DNA of 40,560 nt from Pseudomonas sp. (GTDB lineage Bacteria; Pseudomonadota; Gammaproteobacteria; Pseudomonadales; Pseudomonadaceae): positions 1-40,560 of the forward strand of contig JAKUTK010000046.1 of the NCBI GenBank assembly GCA_022448005.1. Reading direction: 5' to 3'. Position 1 is the first letter of the stretch; each line of letters opens with the position of its first letter. Under the pieces are notes generated by a model. That model saw only the letters and a program-made list of their open reading frames with translations. It was not told where the DNA came from and searched no databases. Shown piece by piece: positions 1-10,469 of this stretch. The position numbers and the translations under genes were made by a program.

Positions 1-3000
1 GGCGCTACGACTGCATCTGCTACGCCAGCACTGCCTGAGGACAACAACTCGCAGGGAACCTGTGGCTATGGCAGCTTCGATGCCAGCTCCGGCCAGTACC
101 TGCAGGCAGCGCACGATGACCTACTGACCCTGCGTGACAGTTTCGCGATTGGTGTCTGGGTTAAACCGCGCAGCTTCCCGGCGAACGGCCTGATGAGCAT
201 TCTTTCGAAAGACGAGAACTACGAGTTCCATCTCAACGCCAACGGCACGGTGAACTGGTGGTGGCAGACCACCGGGCCAGCCGCAACTGTCCAGTTCAAT
301 AGCAACAAGTCGCTAGCTATCGGTCAGTGGAGCCACGTCCTGGTCCGCTACACGCCAGGCGATCAGCGTATCTTCATCAACGGTGTCGAATCCGGGCGAG
401 CAACCTTCGCCGGAACTCCCGTCACCAACACCGATCCGCTGCAACTTGGATGGGACCAGCTGACTGGTCGGCATTTCAACGGTGAGCTGGATGAGCTGCG
501 CATCTATGACGGCGCGCTCAGCGCCAGCGAAATTGCTGATCTGGTAAAAGAGCGCCATGAATGTTCGCGTCGCCTGCAGTGTTTTGGCGATAATTTCGAC
601 GCTGGGCTGAGCACCGATTGGGCTGTCTCCAGTCGCGGTAAGACGGCCTTCACGCCGGCCGTTTACTCGGGCCGCTTGCGCCTGACCAGTAACGCAAACA
701 ACGTCTCCACCGCGTCGGCGTTGCAGCGGCTCTTTCCCGCGCAAGGCAACTTTATTCAGGTGGAGTTCGATTACTACGCTTACAACGGTAGTGGCGCTGA
801 TGGCATCGCGGTTATCTTGTCGGATGCCACACAAACGCCGCAACCGGGCGGGTTTGGCGGCTCGCTGGGCTATGCGCAGCTCAACGACAGCAGCAATAAG
901 GTTAATGGTTTTGCCGGTGGCTGGCTTGGGATAGCCGTAGATGAGTACGGCAATTTTTCCAATTCCACTGAGGGTCGGTTGGGTGGAAGCGACTTGATTC
1001 GAGACTCAGTGAGCATTCGCGGATCGGGTATCGGCTTGAACGGCTACCGCTATCTCAGGGGCACCGAGCGTTCCCTGAATCCAGAGGTGGATGACGCATC
1101 GAGTAGAGGCGCCTCACCGGGTCATCGCTATCGTTTGACCATTGACGCGCGGATTCAGGGTCAGGTGCTGGTCACGGTAGAACGAAAGACGGGCTCAAGC
1201 TTCGAGATCCTGCCCAACCTAAACCGCTACAACGTCATGGCCACCGGTAACAGCCAGGCGGCGTTGCCGGAGCGCTTCTATCTGTCCCTGACCGGCTCTA
1301 CGGGCGGGTCGAGCAACATCCACGAAATCGACAACCTCAACATTTGCGCCACTGACATCGAGCCCATTGGCGAGCAGATACACCATTTCGACTTGCGTTA
1401 TTCCTCACCTTCACTGACCTGCAACCCCCAGGAGGTGACGGTGACTGCCTGCCTGAATGCCGACTGCTCGCAGGTTTACAGCGACGCTGTAACGGCGACT
1501 CTTACCGCCGAAGATGCAGTATGGAAGGGCGGTAACCAGCTGAGTTTTTCCGGCGGGACTGCAAAAGCTATGGTTCAAGTAACCCGCCCTGGGGATGCGA
1601 CAATAGGGGTCGGCGGATCCACGCCCCCGGCTCTGTCCTTCGGCGAAACCACCTGCTCCACGGGTGGGTGCAAACTGGTAGGCGTGGAGAGCGGGTTTAT
1701 CGTCGACGTACCGACGCTCATCGCCAACCGTCCTCAATCCAATGTCTGGTTACGTGCAGTAAAGGCCGATGCAAAGGACCCGCAGAAGTGCGTGGCTGGG
1801 TTTGGCGGCGGGACGAAAAGTATCGGTTTTAATGCCACCTACGATTCGCCGAGTACCGGCGGCCGGGCGGTCATTATCAATGGCGCGTCGATCAGGACGA
1901 CGCCAACTGATTCGGCAACCGAGTTCACGCCGCTGGCGTTGAAGTTCGATGCCGAGGCCACCGCCCCTTTGACAGTCAGCTATTCCGATGCGGGGAGGAT
2001 GAACCTCAACGTCCGGTATGCGCCTACCGAGGGAGATGAGCGCGGACTGGTCATGCTGGCGGCAGATCAGTTCGTCAGCAAACCTTACGGAATCCACATC
2101 GAGACCGATATCGACAAGCGCCCAGCGAACAAGCGCTGCAATGGGCTGACGATCGATGAATGTCCTGTGTTCATCGCCGCAGGAGAGCCGTTTCCGGTGC
2201 GCTTCAGGGCGGTCGGGTGGGACGGCTCTGATAGCGAGCCGCGGACTGCACAAGCGCTGGCGGATAACATCACCACACCTAACTTTGAACTGAGTGCCGC
2301 GAGCGGTGCTGTCACGTTGGAGCATTCGCTGTTGGCGCCTGCCGGCGGCGAACCCGGGGCTCTCAGCGTGACGACCTATAATCATGCACCAGGCGAAATG
2401 ACTACTGTCGAGGCACAGAGCATTTCCGAGGTTGGGATCTTCCAGCTCACTGCCAGTCTGAATCAAGGCGTCAACTACTTGGGAGAGTCAATCGACGGGG
2501 GCGGTAGCAATCTCATTGGTCGCTTTATACCGGCTCGTCTGGGGGTGGTTGCGGCCGCTAGCCTTACTCCGAGTTGCGGCGCGTTCAGCTATCAGGGACA
2601 GCCTATCGAGTTCGCACCGGGTCTGGAGCCGCAGGTGACGGTGACTGGTTACAACAGCGCCGGGTCGGTCACGAAAAACTATGATCGCGGCCCATTCTGG
2701 CGGCTCGGCTCGCCATCCCGCGAGGCGTATTACTCAATCGTCGGGAAAACTGCGCTGGACGACCGCTTGATTACGCAAGGCACTCCTCAGTTGCGTGTTG
2801 AAGGAGCGGACGACGGGGATGGCTTGCGAGCATACCGCTGGACTGGCGAGCAGCTGAGCTACGAGCCGGCGGCGGCACCTTCGCTGGACGATCTTCCATT
2901 CGTTGCTGCCGTGGGACAGACGGTTACGGCTGCCGGCCTTACAGATCTGGACGGAGCTTGTCATTCAGCAGCAGGCGCTGGCTGCGAATCGTATAGCTAT

Positions 3001-3450
3001 GAGTTTGCGCAGAGCCCAGGTAGCGAGGTGCGCCTTGGCCGGCTTTCGCTCGGCAATGCTCACGGTTCGGAATTGCAAGGCCTAGAGCTACCGGTGACGA
3101 TCGAGACATGGCAGCCAGTCGGCACCTCGACAGGCTTCAGGCCGGAGAATGACCACTGCTCGGATCCGGCATCGGTGAAAGAGCCGTCATTGCAAGCGTT
3201 CACAGGCGACCTCGCGCATGGGGACCTCACAGCCACCGTTGTCGTCCTGGATGGCGGCAAGGGGATCCTTGGTTTGAGCGCGCCGGGTGAGGGAAAACAG
3301 GGGACTGCCAAGGTCACTCTGCCGTCCATGCCTGAATGGCTGAAGTACAACTGGACTGGCGAGGGGCGGGAATCGGCTGCAGGTTTGGCGAGTTTCGGCA
3401 TCTATTCAGGGTCGAAGCCGCTGATTTTTCGCCGCGAGGTCTATCGCTAA
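1..3450 (+). CDS. MshQ-like surface protein, 5' end outside the window
   Basis: The frame is open from base 1 to the TAA at 3448-3450, so the gene starts upstream; the ATG at 193 is internal. The visible part begins with a LamG/concanavalin-like fold (sequence around IGVWVKPRSFPANG and GELDELRIYDGALS). It continues with a second lectin-like domain (about bases 590-1360, FDYYAYNGSGADGIAVIL). It ends in a long beta-rich region of the kind annotated DUF6701 in MSHA biogenesis protein MshQ. These proteins are large exported surface or pilus-associated proteins; their biochemical role is not established. No other msh gene is in view, because upstream sequence is missing. A strong hairpin lies just after the stop. 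The family call rests on recognising the domain order and could be wrong in detail; that it is a real, long, extracytoplasmic protein is secure. Confidence 0.8.
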   Translation, partial: GATTASATPALPEDNNSQGTCGYGSFDASSGQYLQAAHDDLLTLRDSFAIGVWVKPRSFPANGLMSILSKDENYEFHLNANGTVNWWWQTTGPAATVQFNSNKSLAIGQWSHVLVRYTPGDQRIFINGVESGRATFAGTPVTNTDPLQLGWDQLTGRHFNGELDELRIYDGALSASEIADLVKERHECSRRLQCFGDNFDAGLSTDWAVSSRGKTAFTPAVYSGRLRLTSNANNVSTASALQRLFPAQGNFIQVEFDYYAYNGSGADGIAVILSDATQTPQPGGFGGSLGYAQLNDSSNKVNGFAGGWLGIAVDEYGNFSNSTEGRLGGSDLIRDSVSIRGSGIGLNGYRYLRGTERSLNPEVDDASSRGASPGHRYRLTIDARIQGQVLVTVERKTGSSFEILPNLNRYNVMATGNSQAALPERFYLSLTGSTGGSSNIHEIDNLNICATDIEPIGEQIHHFDLRYSSPSLTCNPQEVTVTACLNADCSQVYSDAVTATLTAEDAVWKGGNQLSFSGGTAKAMVQVTRPGDATIGVGGSTPPALSFGETTCSTGGCKLVGVESGFIVDVPTLIANRPQSNVWLRAVKADAKDPQKCVAGFGGGTKSIGFNATYDSPSTGGRAVIINGASIRTTPTDSATEFTPLALKFDAEATAPLTVSYSDAGRMNLNVRYAPTEGDERGLVMLAADQFVSKPYGIHIETDIDKRPANKRCNGLTIDECPVFIAAGEPFPVRFRAVGWDGSDSEPRTAQALADNITTPNFELSAASGAVTLEHSLLAPAGGEPGALSVTTYNHAPGEMTTVEAQSISEVGIFQLTASLNQGVNYLGESIDGGGSNLIGRFIPARLGVVAAASLTPSCGAFSYQGQPIEFAPGLEPQVTVTGYNSAGSVTKNYDRGPFWRLGSPSREAYYSIVGKTALDDRLITQGTPQLRVEGADDGDGLRAYRWTGEQLSYEPAAAPSLDDLPFVAAVGQTVTAAGLTDLDGACHSAAGAGCESYSYEFAQSPGSEVRLGRLSLGNAHGSELQGLELPVTIETWQPVGTSTGFRPENDHCSDPASVKEPSLQAFTGDLAHGDLTATVVVLDGGKGILGLSAPGEGKQGTAKVTLPSMPEWLKYNWTGEGRESAAGLASFGIYSGSKPLIFRREVYR

Positions 3451-3454
3451 AACG

Positions 3455-3482
3455 CCGAAGGGTCTCTGTTGCGGCCCTTCGG
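3455..3482 (+). terminator. hairpin after the mshQ-like gene
   Basis: CCGAAGGG (3455-3462) pairs with CCCTTCGG (3475-3482) around a 12-base loop, 5 bases after the stop codon. There is no T-run, so it may be a weak or Rho-assisted terminator. Confidence 0.45.
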
Positions 3483-3496
3483 GCGAGAATAAAAGA

Positions 3497-3804
3497 GGGG
3501 AATCCCTGGCCTGCCTGTACCAGGGTCCCCAAAACTGGTTACCTGGGTTATTGCAGAGGGCGTGCCAACTGTTGCAACTATCGCTGCTGTCGCGGTTGAT
3601 GGCTGTCAGAACGTAGCCTTGCGGCTTCGGTGTGTGGCCTGAGTGGCAGTATCTATGCGGGTTTCAGCGGCTGCTGTCGGTGCTGATTGCAGACGGGCCG
3701 AGCGATATGGCTGGTTGCCAGAGGTTTTGAATGCTCTCTCGGACAGCGAATTTACGCTTGCTCGAAGGGCGCGCCACTGCCAGCGTGCCCATCTTTGGCG
3801 CAGC
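3497..3804. other. gene-free stretch between convergent genes
   Basis: A second imperfect hairpin (GGGGA..CCCTGG pairing with CCAGGGTCCCC, about 3497-3530) lies at the left edge. Open frames here are shadows without ribosome-binding sites. I see no gene. Confidence 0.4.
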
Positions 3805-4206
3805 TCAGTTCTGTTCCGGCCAGACCCTAAGCGGAGCGCCTTCGGTGGGCCAGAAGCGCAGTTGATCGATCCTGGAAACGTCCCAGCGCTCTATCTGCGA
3901 GAGCAGTTCGAGGAAGTGCTGTTCCTGTTTCATGATGTGTTCAGGACACATCTTGCGCGTGCTTCCGATTTCGCTGAAGCGCAGCTTCTGACCGTCCAGC
4001 TGATAGCTGGCGAACCAGTGGTTGCAACCGGCGTTGCCATAGGCGCGGTCTTCGCTGAAGGTCAGCGAGACAGGGTTACGGCCTACCACGGGCTCTTCAC
4101 CGATCCATTCGGCGATATAGGTAACATCGTTCTGCAGGGTCAAGGGTTCAACTGAGCAGCCCCCTACGGACAGGAAGGCCAGGCTGGCAAACAAGGCTTT
4201 TCTCAC
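3805..4206 (-). CDS. META-domain (HslJ-like) lipoprotein
   Basis: A 133-residue protein starting at GTG 4206. The N-terminus (RKALFASLAFLSVGGC) is a short lipoprotein signal with the Cys at about residue 17, so it should be anchored in an envelope membrane. The body has the META/HslJ fold signature (VSLTFSEDRAYGNAGCNHWFASY, then TRKMCPEH); the two Cys are typical of this family. HslJ-type proteins are linked to heat and antibiotic tolerance but have no known enzyme activity. The GTG start overlaps the TGA of the upstream zinc-ribbon gene as GTGA, implying translational coupling. The longer in-frame reading beyond GTG 4206 lies inside that upstream gene and is not used. Confidence 0.8.
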   Translation of the reverse strand: MRKALFASLAFLSVGGCSVEPLTLQNDVTYIAEWIGEEPVVGRNPVSLTFSEDRAYGNAGCNHWFASYQLDGQKLRFSEIGSTRKMCPEHIMKQEQHFLELLSQIERWDVSRIDQLRFWPTEGAPLRVWPEQN

Positions 4207-4640
4207 GGCTTCGCCCTCCGGCAGGCGGGGCACAGGTGACGGCCGGCGTCGTTCGTCCAGCCCAGTTCGGCGATCCGCGCTTCGGCCGCTTGGGTGCGGG
4301 CGGCTTCGCCTTTGGCGGCATCCACGGCGAACTCGAAATCGAGCTGCTTGCCGCAGCTGTCGCAGTCGACCTGCCAGTTGATGATTGCCAGTTCCTTGAA
4401 GACAGGCCCGTTCGCCACGGCCATCCACTGGCCTGGTGGATTGATCAGGTGACGAACCTTGTCCACGGTCAGACGCTGGTAGAGGTCACGGCTGCCCTTG
4501 AGGGTGACGATCAGGACGTCACCGGCGCGCACGTTGCCGCCGTTGCCGGTGACCTGGTAACGGCCCGGCGCCAAGGCGCGGCATTCGGTGAGGGTGTGTC
4601 CGGGATTGAGCAGGGTGTAGCGGAAATCGTGTTCGGCCAT
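4203..4640 (-). CDS. conserved hypothetical protein with C-terminal zinc ribbon
   Basis: A 145-residue cytoplasmic protein with no signal peptide. The C-terminal half carries two CxxC knuckles (CDSCGKQLDFEF and HLCPACRR), separated by an Ala-rich stretch, which fits one four-Cys zinc ribbon. The N-terminal part (about residues 1-85) contains a small beta-rich region (GNVRAGDVLIVTLKGSRDLYQRLTVDKV) that I do not recognise. The stop overlaps the GTG of the META lipoprotein gene, so the two form an operon. The function is unknown. Confidence 0.75.
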   Translation of the reverse strand: MAEHDFRYTLLNPGHTLTECRALAPGRYQVTGNGGNVRAGDVLIVTLKGSRDLYQRLTVDKVRHLINPPGQWMAVANGPVFKELAIINWQVDCDSCGKQLDFEFAVDAAKGEAARTQAAEARIAELGWTNDAGRHLCPACRRAKP

Positions 4641-5083
4641 GACTCGCGATCAGTTCGAAATGGGGAGGGGCGATGAGGTCGCAATGCTAGCACGGCATCG
4701 GCTCGGTGGGCTGTCGAGACAAGGTTCGGCGGCTCTAGTGACGAGGTATATGTCGCGGATTTTTGGTGCCCAGTTGGGTGCGGGACGGCCGATCACTACC
4801 GCGAATTGCACATATGTGATCGCTAACGAGACAAATCGCGGTTGGGTCATAGGCAACCGGTGTTTCGGCGACGCTAGCCCCTCACCCCAGTCCTCTCCCC
4901 TCAGGGGAGAGGGGCCAGGCCGTGCAGTAGTTTCGGACGTATTGAAACTGCATCCACTAAGCCGTCCTTGGCATTGGCTATCAGGAGTGGTCAACACGTT
5001 CAGTACAACCAGAACGCTGAAGCAGAGCGTTCAGCTATTCCAATATCCAAGCCATTCGCAACGAGTGCCGGTGCGATCTCTAG
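4641..5083. other. intergenic region with REP-like palindrome
   Basis: It lies downstream of the dienelactone hydrolase gene and upstream of the zinc-ribbon gene, so it must hold the latter's promoter. The only clear structure is the palindrome described separately at 4871-4914. Frames here look non-coding. Confidence 0.4.
4871..4914. repeat. REP-like intergenic palindrome
   Basis: A pyrimidine-rich run (CCCCTCACCCCAGTCC) is followed by CCTCTCCCCT (4892-4901) pairing with AGGGGAGAGG (4903-4912). This form (CCCTCACCCCAG..CTCTCCC..GGGAGAG) is a common dispersed intergenic repeat in pseudomonads and xanthomonads. Copy number in this genome cannot be seen here. Confidence 0.5.
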
Positions 5084-5881
<798 letters not shown>

Positions 5882-6001
5882 GGTGGACTCCTTGTTGTCG
5901 TTGATGTCGAGACGATCCGATAGATAGCTGGAGTTCGACATAGCTGCAACAGGCTTGTTCAGTGGCTTGGGAGAGGGGGGAACCAGGTGGTTGGAAGGCC
6001 C

Positions 6002-6019
6002 GAGCCCGTCCCTGGGCTC
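6002..6019 (-). terminator. hairpin after napC
   Basis: GAGCCC (6002-6007) pairs with GGGCTC (6014-6019), loop of 6. It sits about 57 bases past the napC stop in the nap transcript direction. No U-run follows, so a terminator role is only possible. Confidence 0.3.
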
Positions 6020-6075
6020 AGGTTCATCGATGGCGATCCGGCGCTGTCGATGTAGATCAGCGCCGACTCTGTGGG

Positions 6076-6672
6076 TTACCAGCCAGGCACGCCATGCATA
6101 TCCGGCAGGCGGTGGGCGATGCCCTTGTGGCAGTCGATACAGGTCGCTTCGCCTTTGCCTAGCGCTGTGGAGTGGAACTCGGCGGCGCGTTTGCTCTGGC
6201 GGGTGAAATCCATGAACTCGTAGTTGTGGCAGTTGCGGCACTCCAGCGAGTCATTGGCCTTCAGGCGACGCCATTCACGCTCGGCCATCTCCCGGCGCAT
6301 GCCGAGGAATTTTTCGCGTGTGTTGATGGTGCCGAAGATCTTGCCCCAGACCTCCTTGGAGGCCTGCATCTTACGCGCGATCTTGTCCGTCCATTCGTGC
6401 GGTACATGGCAATCCGGGCAGGTCGCACGCACGCCGGAACGGTTGGTGTAGTGGATGGTGTCCTTGATCTCCATGTACACGTTGTCTTCCATTTCGTGAC
6501 AGGAAATGCAGAAGGCCTCGGTGTTGGTCGCTTCCAGCGCGGTATTGAAACCGCCCCAGAAGATGATGCCCGCCAGGAAGCCCCCGAGCGTCAGGACGCC
6601 CAGGCTGTAGTGCACGCTCGGTCGGCGCAGGACGGTCCAGTAACGTTTGAGAAACGACAGTATCGACTTCAT
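6076..6672 (-). CDS. napC: NapC, tetraheme quinol dehydrogenase
   Basis: A 198-residue NapC/NirT-family cytochrome. One N-terminal membrane anchor ([20 protein letters not shown], about residues 22-42) is followed by a periplasmic domain with four CxxCH heme sites: CISCH, CPDCH, CRNCH and CIDCH. It oxidises membrane quinol and passes electrons to the NapAB complex. Last gene of napEDABC; it starts 10 bases after napB. Length and heme spacing are normal. Confidence 0.96.
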   Translation of the reverse strand: MKSILSFLKRYWTVLRRPSVHYSLGVLTLGGFLAGIIFWGGFNTALEATNTEAFCISCHEMEDNVYMEIKDTIHYTNRSGVRATCPDCHVPHEWTDKIARKMQASKEVWGKIFGTINTREKFLGMRREMAEREWRRLKANDSLECRNCHNYEFMDFTRQSKRAAEFHSTALGKGEATCIDCHKGIAHRLPDMHGVPGW

Positions 6673-6682
6673 CCAGGCGTCC

Positions 6683-7165
6683 TCACTGTTCGTTCTGTTG
6701 GTTTTCGTGATAGAGCAGCTCGTCGATGTTCTCGAAGTTGTTCTGCACCAACGGTTTCACATCGTGCTGCACCACATGGCACTGAGTGCAAAAGTAGCGA
6801 CGAGGGGCGACAGCGCCCAGCGTCTGGCTATCGCGGTCGGTAAAGTGCGTGATGCTGATCATCGGCGCCTGGGTACGCGCGCTGTTGGCGCGGCTGTGGC
6901 AGGACAGGCACTTGTTGCTGTTCTTGTCGACCTGATAACCGCGAATGGTGTGCGGAATGGTTGGTGGCTGCTCCGGATAGTTGCGTTCGCGCTTGAGGTC
7001 CTTGTTCTCCTCATCCTTGAGCGGCGGCGGGGTGAACTCCTGGGTGATGGTGCCGCCCGGCCGGCGACCGTCCGGAGCAGGCGCATCCAGTGGGTAATCG
7101 GGCCCGGCTGCGACGGCCAGGCCAAACACCGCGAGGAGCATCAAAGGCAGTAAACGGTATTTCAT
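6683..7165 (-). CDS. napB: NapB, diheme electron-transfer subunit of periplasmic nitrate reductase
   Basis: A 160-residue periplasmic cytochrome starting at ATG 7165 with a Sec signal peptide ([20 protein letters not shown]). Two heme motifs, CLSCH and CTQCH, and the conserved PPTIPHTI segment identify NapB. It relays electrons from NapC to NapA. It lies 11 bases downstream of napA; the longer frame to 7213 would overlap napA and is not needed. Confidence 0.96.
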   Translation of the reverse strand: MKYRLLPLMLLAVFGLAVAAGPDYPLDAPAPDGRRPGGTITQEFTPPPLKDEENKDLKRERNYPEQPPTIPHTIRGYQVDKNSNKCLSCHSRANSARTQAPMISITHFTDRDSQTLGAVAPRRYFCTQCHVVQHDVKPLVQNNFENIDELLYHENQQNEQ

Positions 7166-7176
7166 GGTGACTCTCC

Positions 7177-9681
7177 TCAGGCGATGCTGACCACTTCGAT
7201 CTTCACGGCACACTTCTTGAAGTCGGTTTGCTTGGAGATCGGGTCGGTAGCGTCGAGGGTGACCTTGTTGATCAGTTTGTTGGCATCGAAGAAGGGCACG
7301 AAGATCAGCCCCTTCGGTGGCTTGTTGCGACCACGGGTTTCGATGCGGGCCTGCATTTCACCGCGACGACTGATGACCTTGACCACACTGCCGCGACGGG
7401 CCTTGAGGTCACGCGCATCGTCGGGGTGCATGTACACCAGGGCATCGGGTACAGCCTGGTGTAGCTCATCGACACGCTGGGTCATGCTGCCGGTGTGCCA
7501 GTGCTCCAGGACGCGGCCGGTGCTGAGCCAGAACGGGTACTCTTCGTCCGGCATCTCTGCAGGTGCTTCATAAGGCAGTGCGAAGATGATCGCTTTCTTG
7601 TCCGGGTAGCCGTAGAACTGGACGCCTGAGCCTTTCTCGACGTAGGGGTCATGGCCTTCACGGTAGCGCCAGAGGGTTTCCTTGCCGTCTACGACGGGCC
7701 AGCGCAGGCCGCGCTCCTGGTGATAGCGGTCGAAGTCGGCGAGGTCGTGGCCGTGGCCGCGGCCGAACTGGGCATATTCCTCGAACAGGCCTTTCTGCAC
7801 GTAGAAACCGTAGTCCTCCGACTCTTGATTTCGATAGCCTTCCTGGATGTCCGACACCGGGAAATTGTCGACCTGACCGTTCTTGAACAGCACCTCGAAC
7901 AGCGTTTTGCCCTTGAGGTCCGGTGTCTTGGCCAACAGCTCCGCCGGCCACACTTCCTCAGTGGTGAAGCGCTTGGAAAACTCCATCAATTGCCAAAGGT
8001 CGGAGCGCGCTTTGCCAGGCGGGCTGACCAGTTGATGCCACAGGTGCGTGCGACGCTCGGCGTTGCCGTAGGCGCCTTCCTTTTCCACCCACATCGCGGC
8101 GGGCAGGATCAGGTCTGCTGCCTGGGCAGATACGGTGGGGTAAACATCGGAAACAATCACGAAGGTTTCCGGGTTTCGCCAGCCCGGCAGCACCTCCTGC
8201 ATGATGTTGGGCCCGGCCTGCATGTTGTTGGTGGCCTGGGTCCAGTAGACCTTGAGGTTGCCATCCTTCAGCTCGCGGCTTTGCTGCACGGCATGGAAAC
8301 CGGGTTTTTCCGGGATGGTGCCTTCGGGAAGCTTCCAGATCTTTTCGGTAACGGCCCGATGCTTGGGATTGGTAACGACCATGTCCGCAGGCAAACGGTG
8401 CGAAAAGGTGCCGACTTCACGTGCCGTACCGCAGGCTGACGGCTGTCCGGTCAGCGAGAAGGGGCTGTTGCCGGGCTCGCTGATTTTCCCTGTCAGCAGA
8501 TGAATGTTGTAGATCATGTTGTTCGCCCAGACCCCGCGGGTGTGCTGGTTGAAACCCATGGTCCAGAACGACATCACTTTCGTTTTCGGATCGGCATAGA
8601 GTTCGGCGAGCATCTTCAGCCGTTCTGCCGGAACACCCGATTCACTGGCTGCACGCTCCAAGGTGTAGGGCTTGAGGAACTCGGCATAATCTTCAAAGCT
8701 GATGTCGGTCCAGCCGCCAGCGGTCGCCGCGTTCTCGGCCTTCATCTCCAGCGGATCGGTTGCCCGCAGGCCATAACCGATGTTGGTATTGCCTTTGGCG
8801 AATTTGGTGTGGTTCTTGATGAAGTCCTGATTGACTGCGCCACTCTCGATGATGTGGTTGGCGATGTAGTTGAGGATCACCAGGTCGGTCTGCGGGGTGA
8901 ACACCATCGGAATGTCCGCAAGATCGAAGCTGCGGTGCTCGAAGGTCGACATCACGGCGACTTTCACATGCGGCGCGCTCAGGCGTCGGTCGGTCACTCG
9001 TGTCCATAGCACCGGGTGCATTTCGGCCATGTTCGAGCCCCAGAGCACGAACGCGTCGGCGGCTTCGATATCGTCATAGCAGCCCATGGGCTCGTCCATG
9101 CCGAAGGTACGCATGAAGCCGACGGCGGCGGACGCCATGCAGTGCCGCGCGTTCGGGTCGAGGTTGTTGGAACGGAAGCCGGCTTTCATCAGCTTGCTGG
9201 CCGCATAGCCTTCCCAAACGGTCCACTGGCCGGAACCGAACATGCCGACGGCGGTGGGGCCGTGGTCCCGCAGCGCAGCCTTGTACTTCTCTTCCATGAT
9301 GTCGAACGCTTGTTCCCAGCTCACTGGCTGGAATTCGCCTTGCTTGTCGTACTTGCCGTCCTTCATTCGCAACAACGGCTCAGTGAGGCGGTCGTCGCCG
9401 TACATGATTTTCGACAGGAAATAGCCTTTGACGCAGTTGATGCCGCGGTTGACCTCGGCCTTCACATCGCCATGCGTGGCGACCACGCGGTCGCCGCTGG
9501 TGGCGACCATCACACCGCAGCCGGTGCCGCAGAACCGGCACGGCGCCTTGTGCCACTTGAGTGCCGTCGCTTGCGGATCAGTAACGAGATTGCTGGCGCT
9601 GGTAGCGATAGGCATGCCTGCCACGCTGGCGGCGATGGCCGCGGCGTTGGCTTTGGCGAATTGACGTCGTGTGAGGCTCAT
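7177..9681 (-). CDS. napA: NapA, catalytic subunit of periplasmic nitrate reductase
   Basis: An 834-residue molybdopterin oxidoreductase of normal length. A twin-arginine signal ([13 protein letters not shown]) directs folded export. The [4Fe-4S] ligands are C48, C51, C55 (CRFCGTGC) and C83 (INCVKG). C181 in [12 protein letters not shown] is the molybdenum ligand of the bis-MGD cofactor. It reduces nitrate to nitrite in the periplasm. The start overlaps the napD stop by four bases (ATGA), implying translational coupling with its chaperone. Confidence 0.97.
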   Translation of the reverse strand: MSLTRRQFAKANAAAIAASVAGMPIATSASNLVTDPQATALKWHKAPCRFCGTGCGVMVATSGDRVVATHGDVKAEVNRGINCVKGYFLSKIMYGDDRLTEPLLRMKDGKYDKQGEFQPVSWEQAFDIMEEKYKAALRDHGPTAVGMFGSGQWTVWEGYAASKLMKAGFRSNNLDPNARHCMASAAVGFMRTFGMDEPMGCYDDIEAADAFVLWGSNMAEMHPVLWTRVTDRRLSAPHVKVAVMSTFEHRSFDLADIPMVFTPQTDLVILNYIANHIIESGAVNQDFIKNHTKFAKGNTNIGYGLRATDPLEMKAENAATAGGWTDISFEDYAEFLKPYTLERAASESGVPAERLKMLAELYADPKTKVMSFWTMGFNQHTRGVWANNMIYNIHLLTGKISEPGNSPFSLTGQPSACGTAREVGTFSHRLPADMVVTNPKHRAVTEKIWKLPEGTIPEKPGFHAVQQSRELKDGNLKVYWTQATNNMQAGPNIMQEVLPGWRNPETFVIVSDVYPTVSAQAADLILPAAMWVEKEGAYGNAERRTHLWHQLVSPPGKARSDLWQLMEFSKRFTTEEVWPAELLAKTPDLKGKTLFEVLFKNGQVDNFPVSDIQEGYRNQESEDYGFYVQKGLFEEYAQFGRGHGHDLADFDRYHQERGLRWPVVDGKETLWRYREGHDPYVEKGSGVQFYGYPDKKAIIFALPYEAPAEMPDEEYPFWLSTGRVLEHWHTGSMTQRVDELHQAVPDALVYMHPDDARDLKARRGSVVKVISRRGEMQARIETRGRNKPPKGLIFVPFFDANKLINKVTLDATDPISKQTDFKKCAVKIEVVSIA

Positions 9682-9938
9682 TCAGGCTCTCCTTCGGGGC
9701 TGAGGAGTTCGTGGTAAATCAGGGCAGCGTTGAGGACGCCGGGTAATTGTTGGATGTGGCTGATGGTGTCGAGAATGCGGCTTTCATGCTCAGCCTCGAG
9801 GACCACCACCACTTTTCCGGCGGCGCTTTCCTGATGCAGCTCTGTGCCAGGCAATAGCACCAGGTTCTGTTTCACTGCATCCATCAGCTCGGGGCGGCAG
9901 TGCACGAGCAGGCTCGCGATATGCAAGGCATTGGTCAT
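9678..9938 (-). CDS. napD: NapD, NapA-specific chaperone
   Basis: An 86-residue cytoplasmic protein of the NapD family ([14 protein letters not shown], then [18 protein letters not shown]). NapD binds the NapA twin-arginine signal and holds back export until the cofactor is inserted. The ATG at 9938 matches the usual NapD N-terminus; a longer frame to 9983 adds 15 residues without family support. Overlaps napA by ATGA. Confidence 0.93.
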   Translation of the reverse strand: MTNALHIASLLVHCRPELMDAVKQNLVLLPGTELHQESAAGKVVVVLEAEHESRILDTISHIQQLPGVLNAALIYHELLSPEGEPE

Positions 9939-10011
9939 TTTTGTTATGAAGCTCCGCCTGCCCGAAAACGAGCAAGCAAACATTGGAGGGAGGTGTTCAG
10001 GGCTTAAGCAA

Positions 10012-10191
10012 TCAGCTCGGTGGGCCGGGCGGGCCGAAAAACAGCTGGCTTATCCAGATGATGAAGCCATAGCCGGATACGGTCAGGACACTCAAAAGCG
10101 GAAATAGAAAGACCAGCAGAAAGACAAATAGCCGTGTTTCCTCAGGCTTGCCCACTGGTGCGGGATCGGTATGGTGTGGCACTGCGTTCAC
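10012..10191 (-). CDS. napE: NapE, small membrane protein of the nap operon
   Basis: A single-span membrane protein (FVFLLVFLFPLLSVLTVSGYGFIIW) with the NapE-type EETR.F segment just before it. The role of NapE is not established. I chose GTG 10191, giving 59 residues, the usual size. An in-frame TTG at 10245 would add 18 residues. There is no strong ribosome-binding site for either start, so the N-terminus is uncertain. First gene of napEDABC; napF is absent. Confidence 0.85.
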   Translation of the reverse strand: MNAVPHHTDPAPVGKPEETRLFVFLLVFLFPLLSVLTVSGYGFIIWISQLFFGPPGPPS

Positions 10192-10294
10192 CTTCAAATC
10201 CGAGTGGCGTAGTGGGAGTCTAGTAAGCGTTCCCTGCTTAATCAAAGTCAGCTGTCTATTTGACTAAGGGCTATGGGGGCTAAAACCACTTATA

Positions 10295-10308
10295 TTGATT
10301 TGGCGCAA
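10295..10308 (-). promoter_or_regulatory. candidate Anr/Dnr (FNR-type) box upstream of nap
   Basis: TTGATTTGGCGCAA matches the TTGAT-N4-ATCAA consensus at 8 of 10 defined positions. It lies about 104 bases upstream of the chosen napE start, where oxygen or NO control of nap would act. Single imperfect match, so tentative. Confidence 0.4.
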
Positions 10309-10469
10309 TAAACTGGCTCGTGCTGGATCTGTTTCGTCCGCCGCGCTCGATCGCAGTTGGCCTGGGTACGAGGCTCAGGGACGGTATGCAGGCAGCTGCT
10401 GATACCAAGGTTGTGCTAGCCTGTGAGGCTTTTTTGGGCCCGTGTTGTGCGGGCGTAGAGATTGTTGTC

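Noticed and set aside
7184..9717. Long open frames antisense to napA (for example 7651-8439 and 9016-9717)
   Set aside because: GC-rich codon bias produces them; no ribosome-binding sites or recognisable domains, while napA on the other strand is certain.
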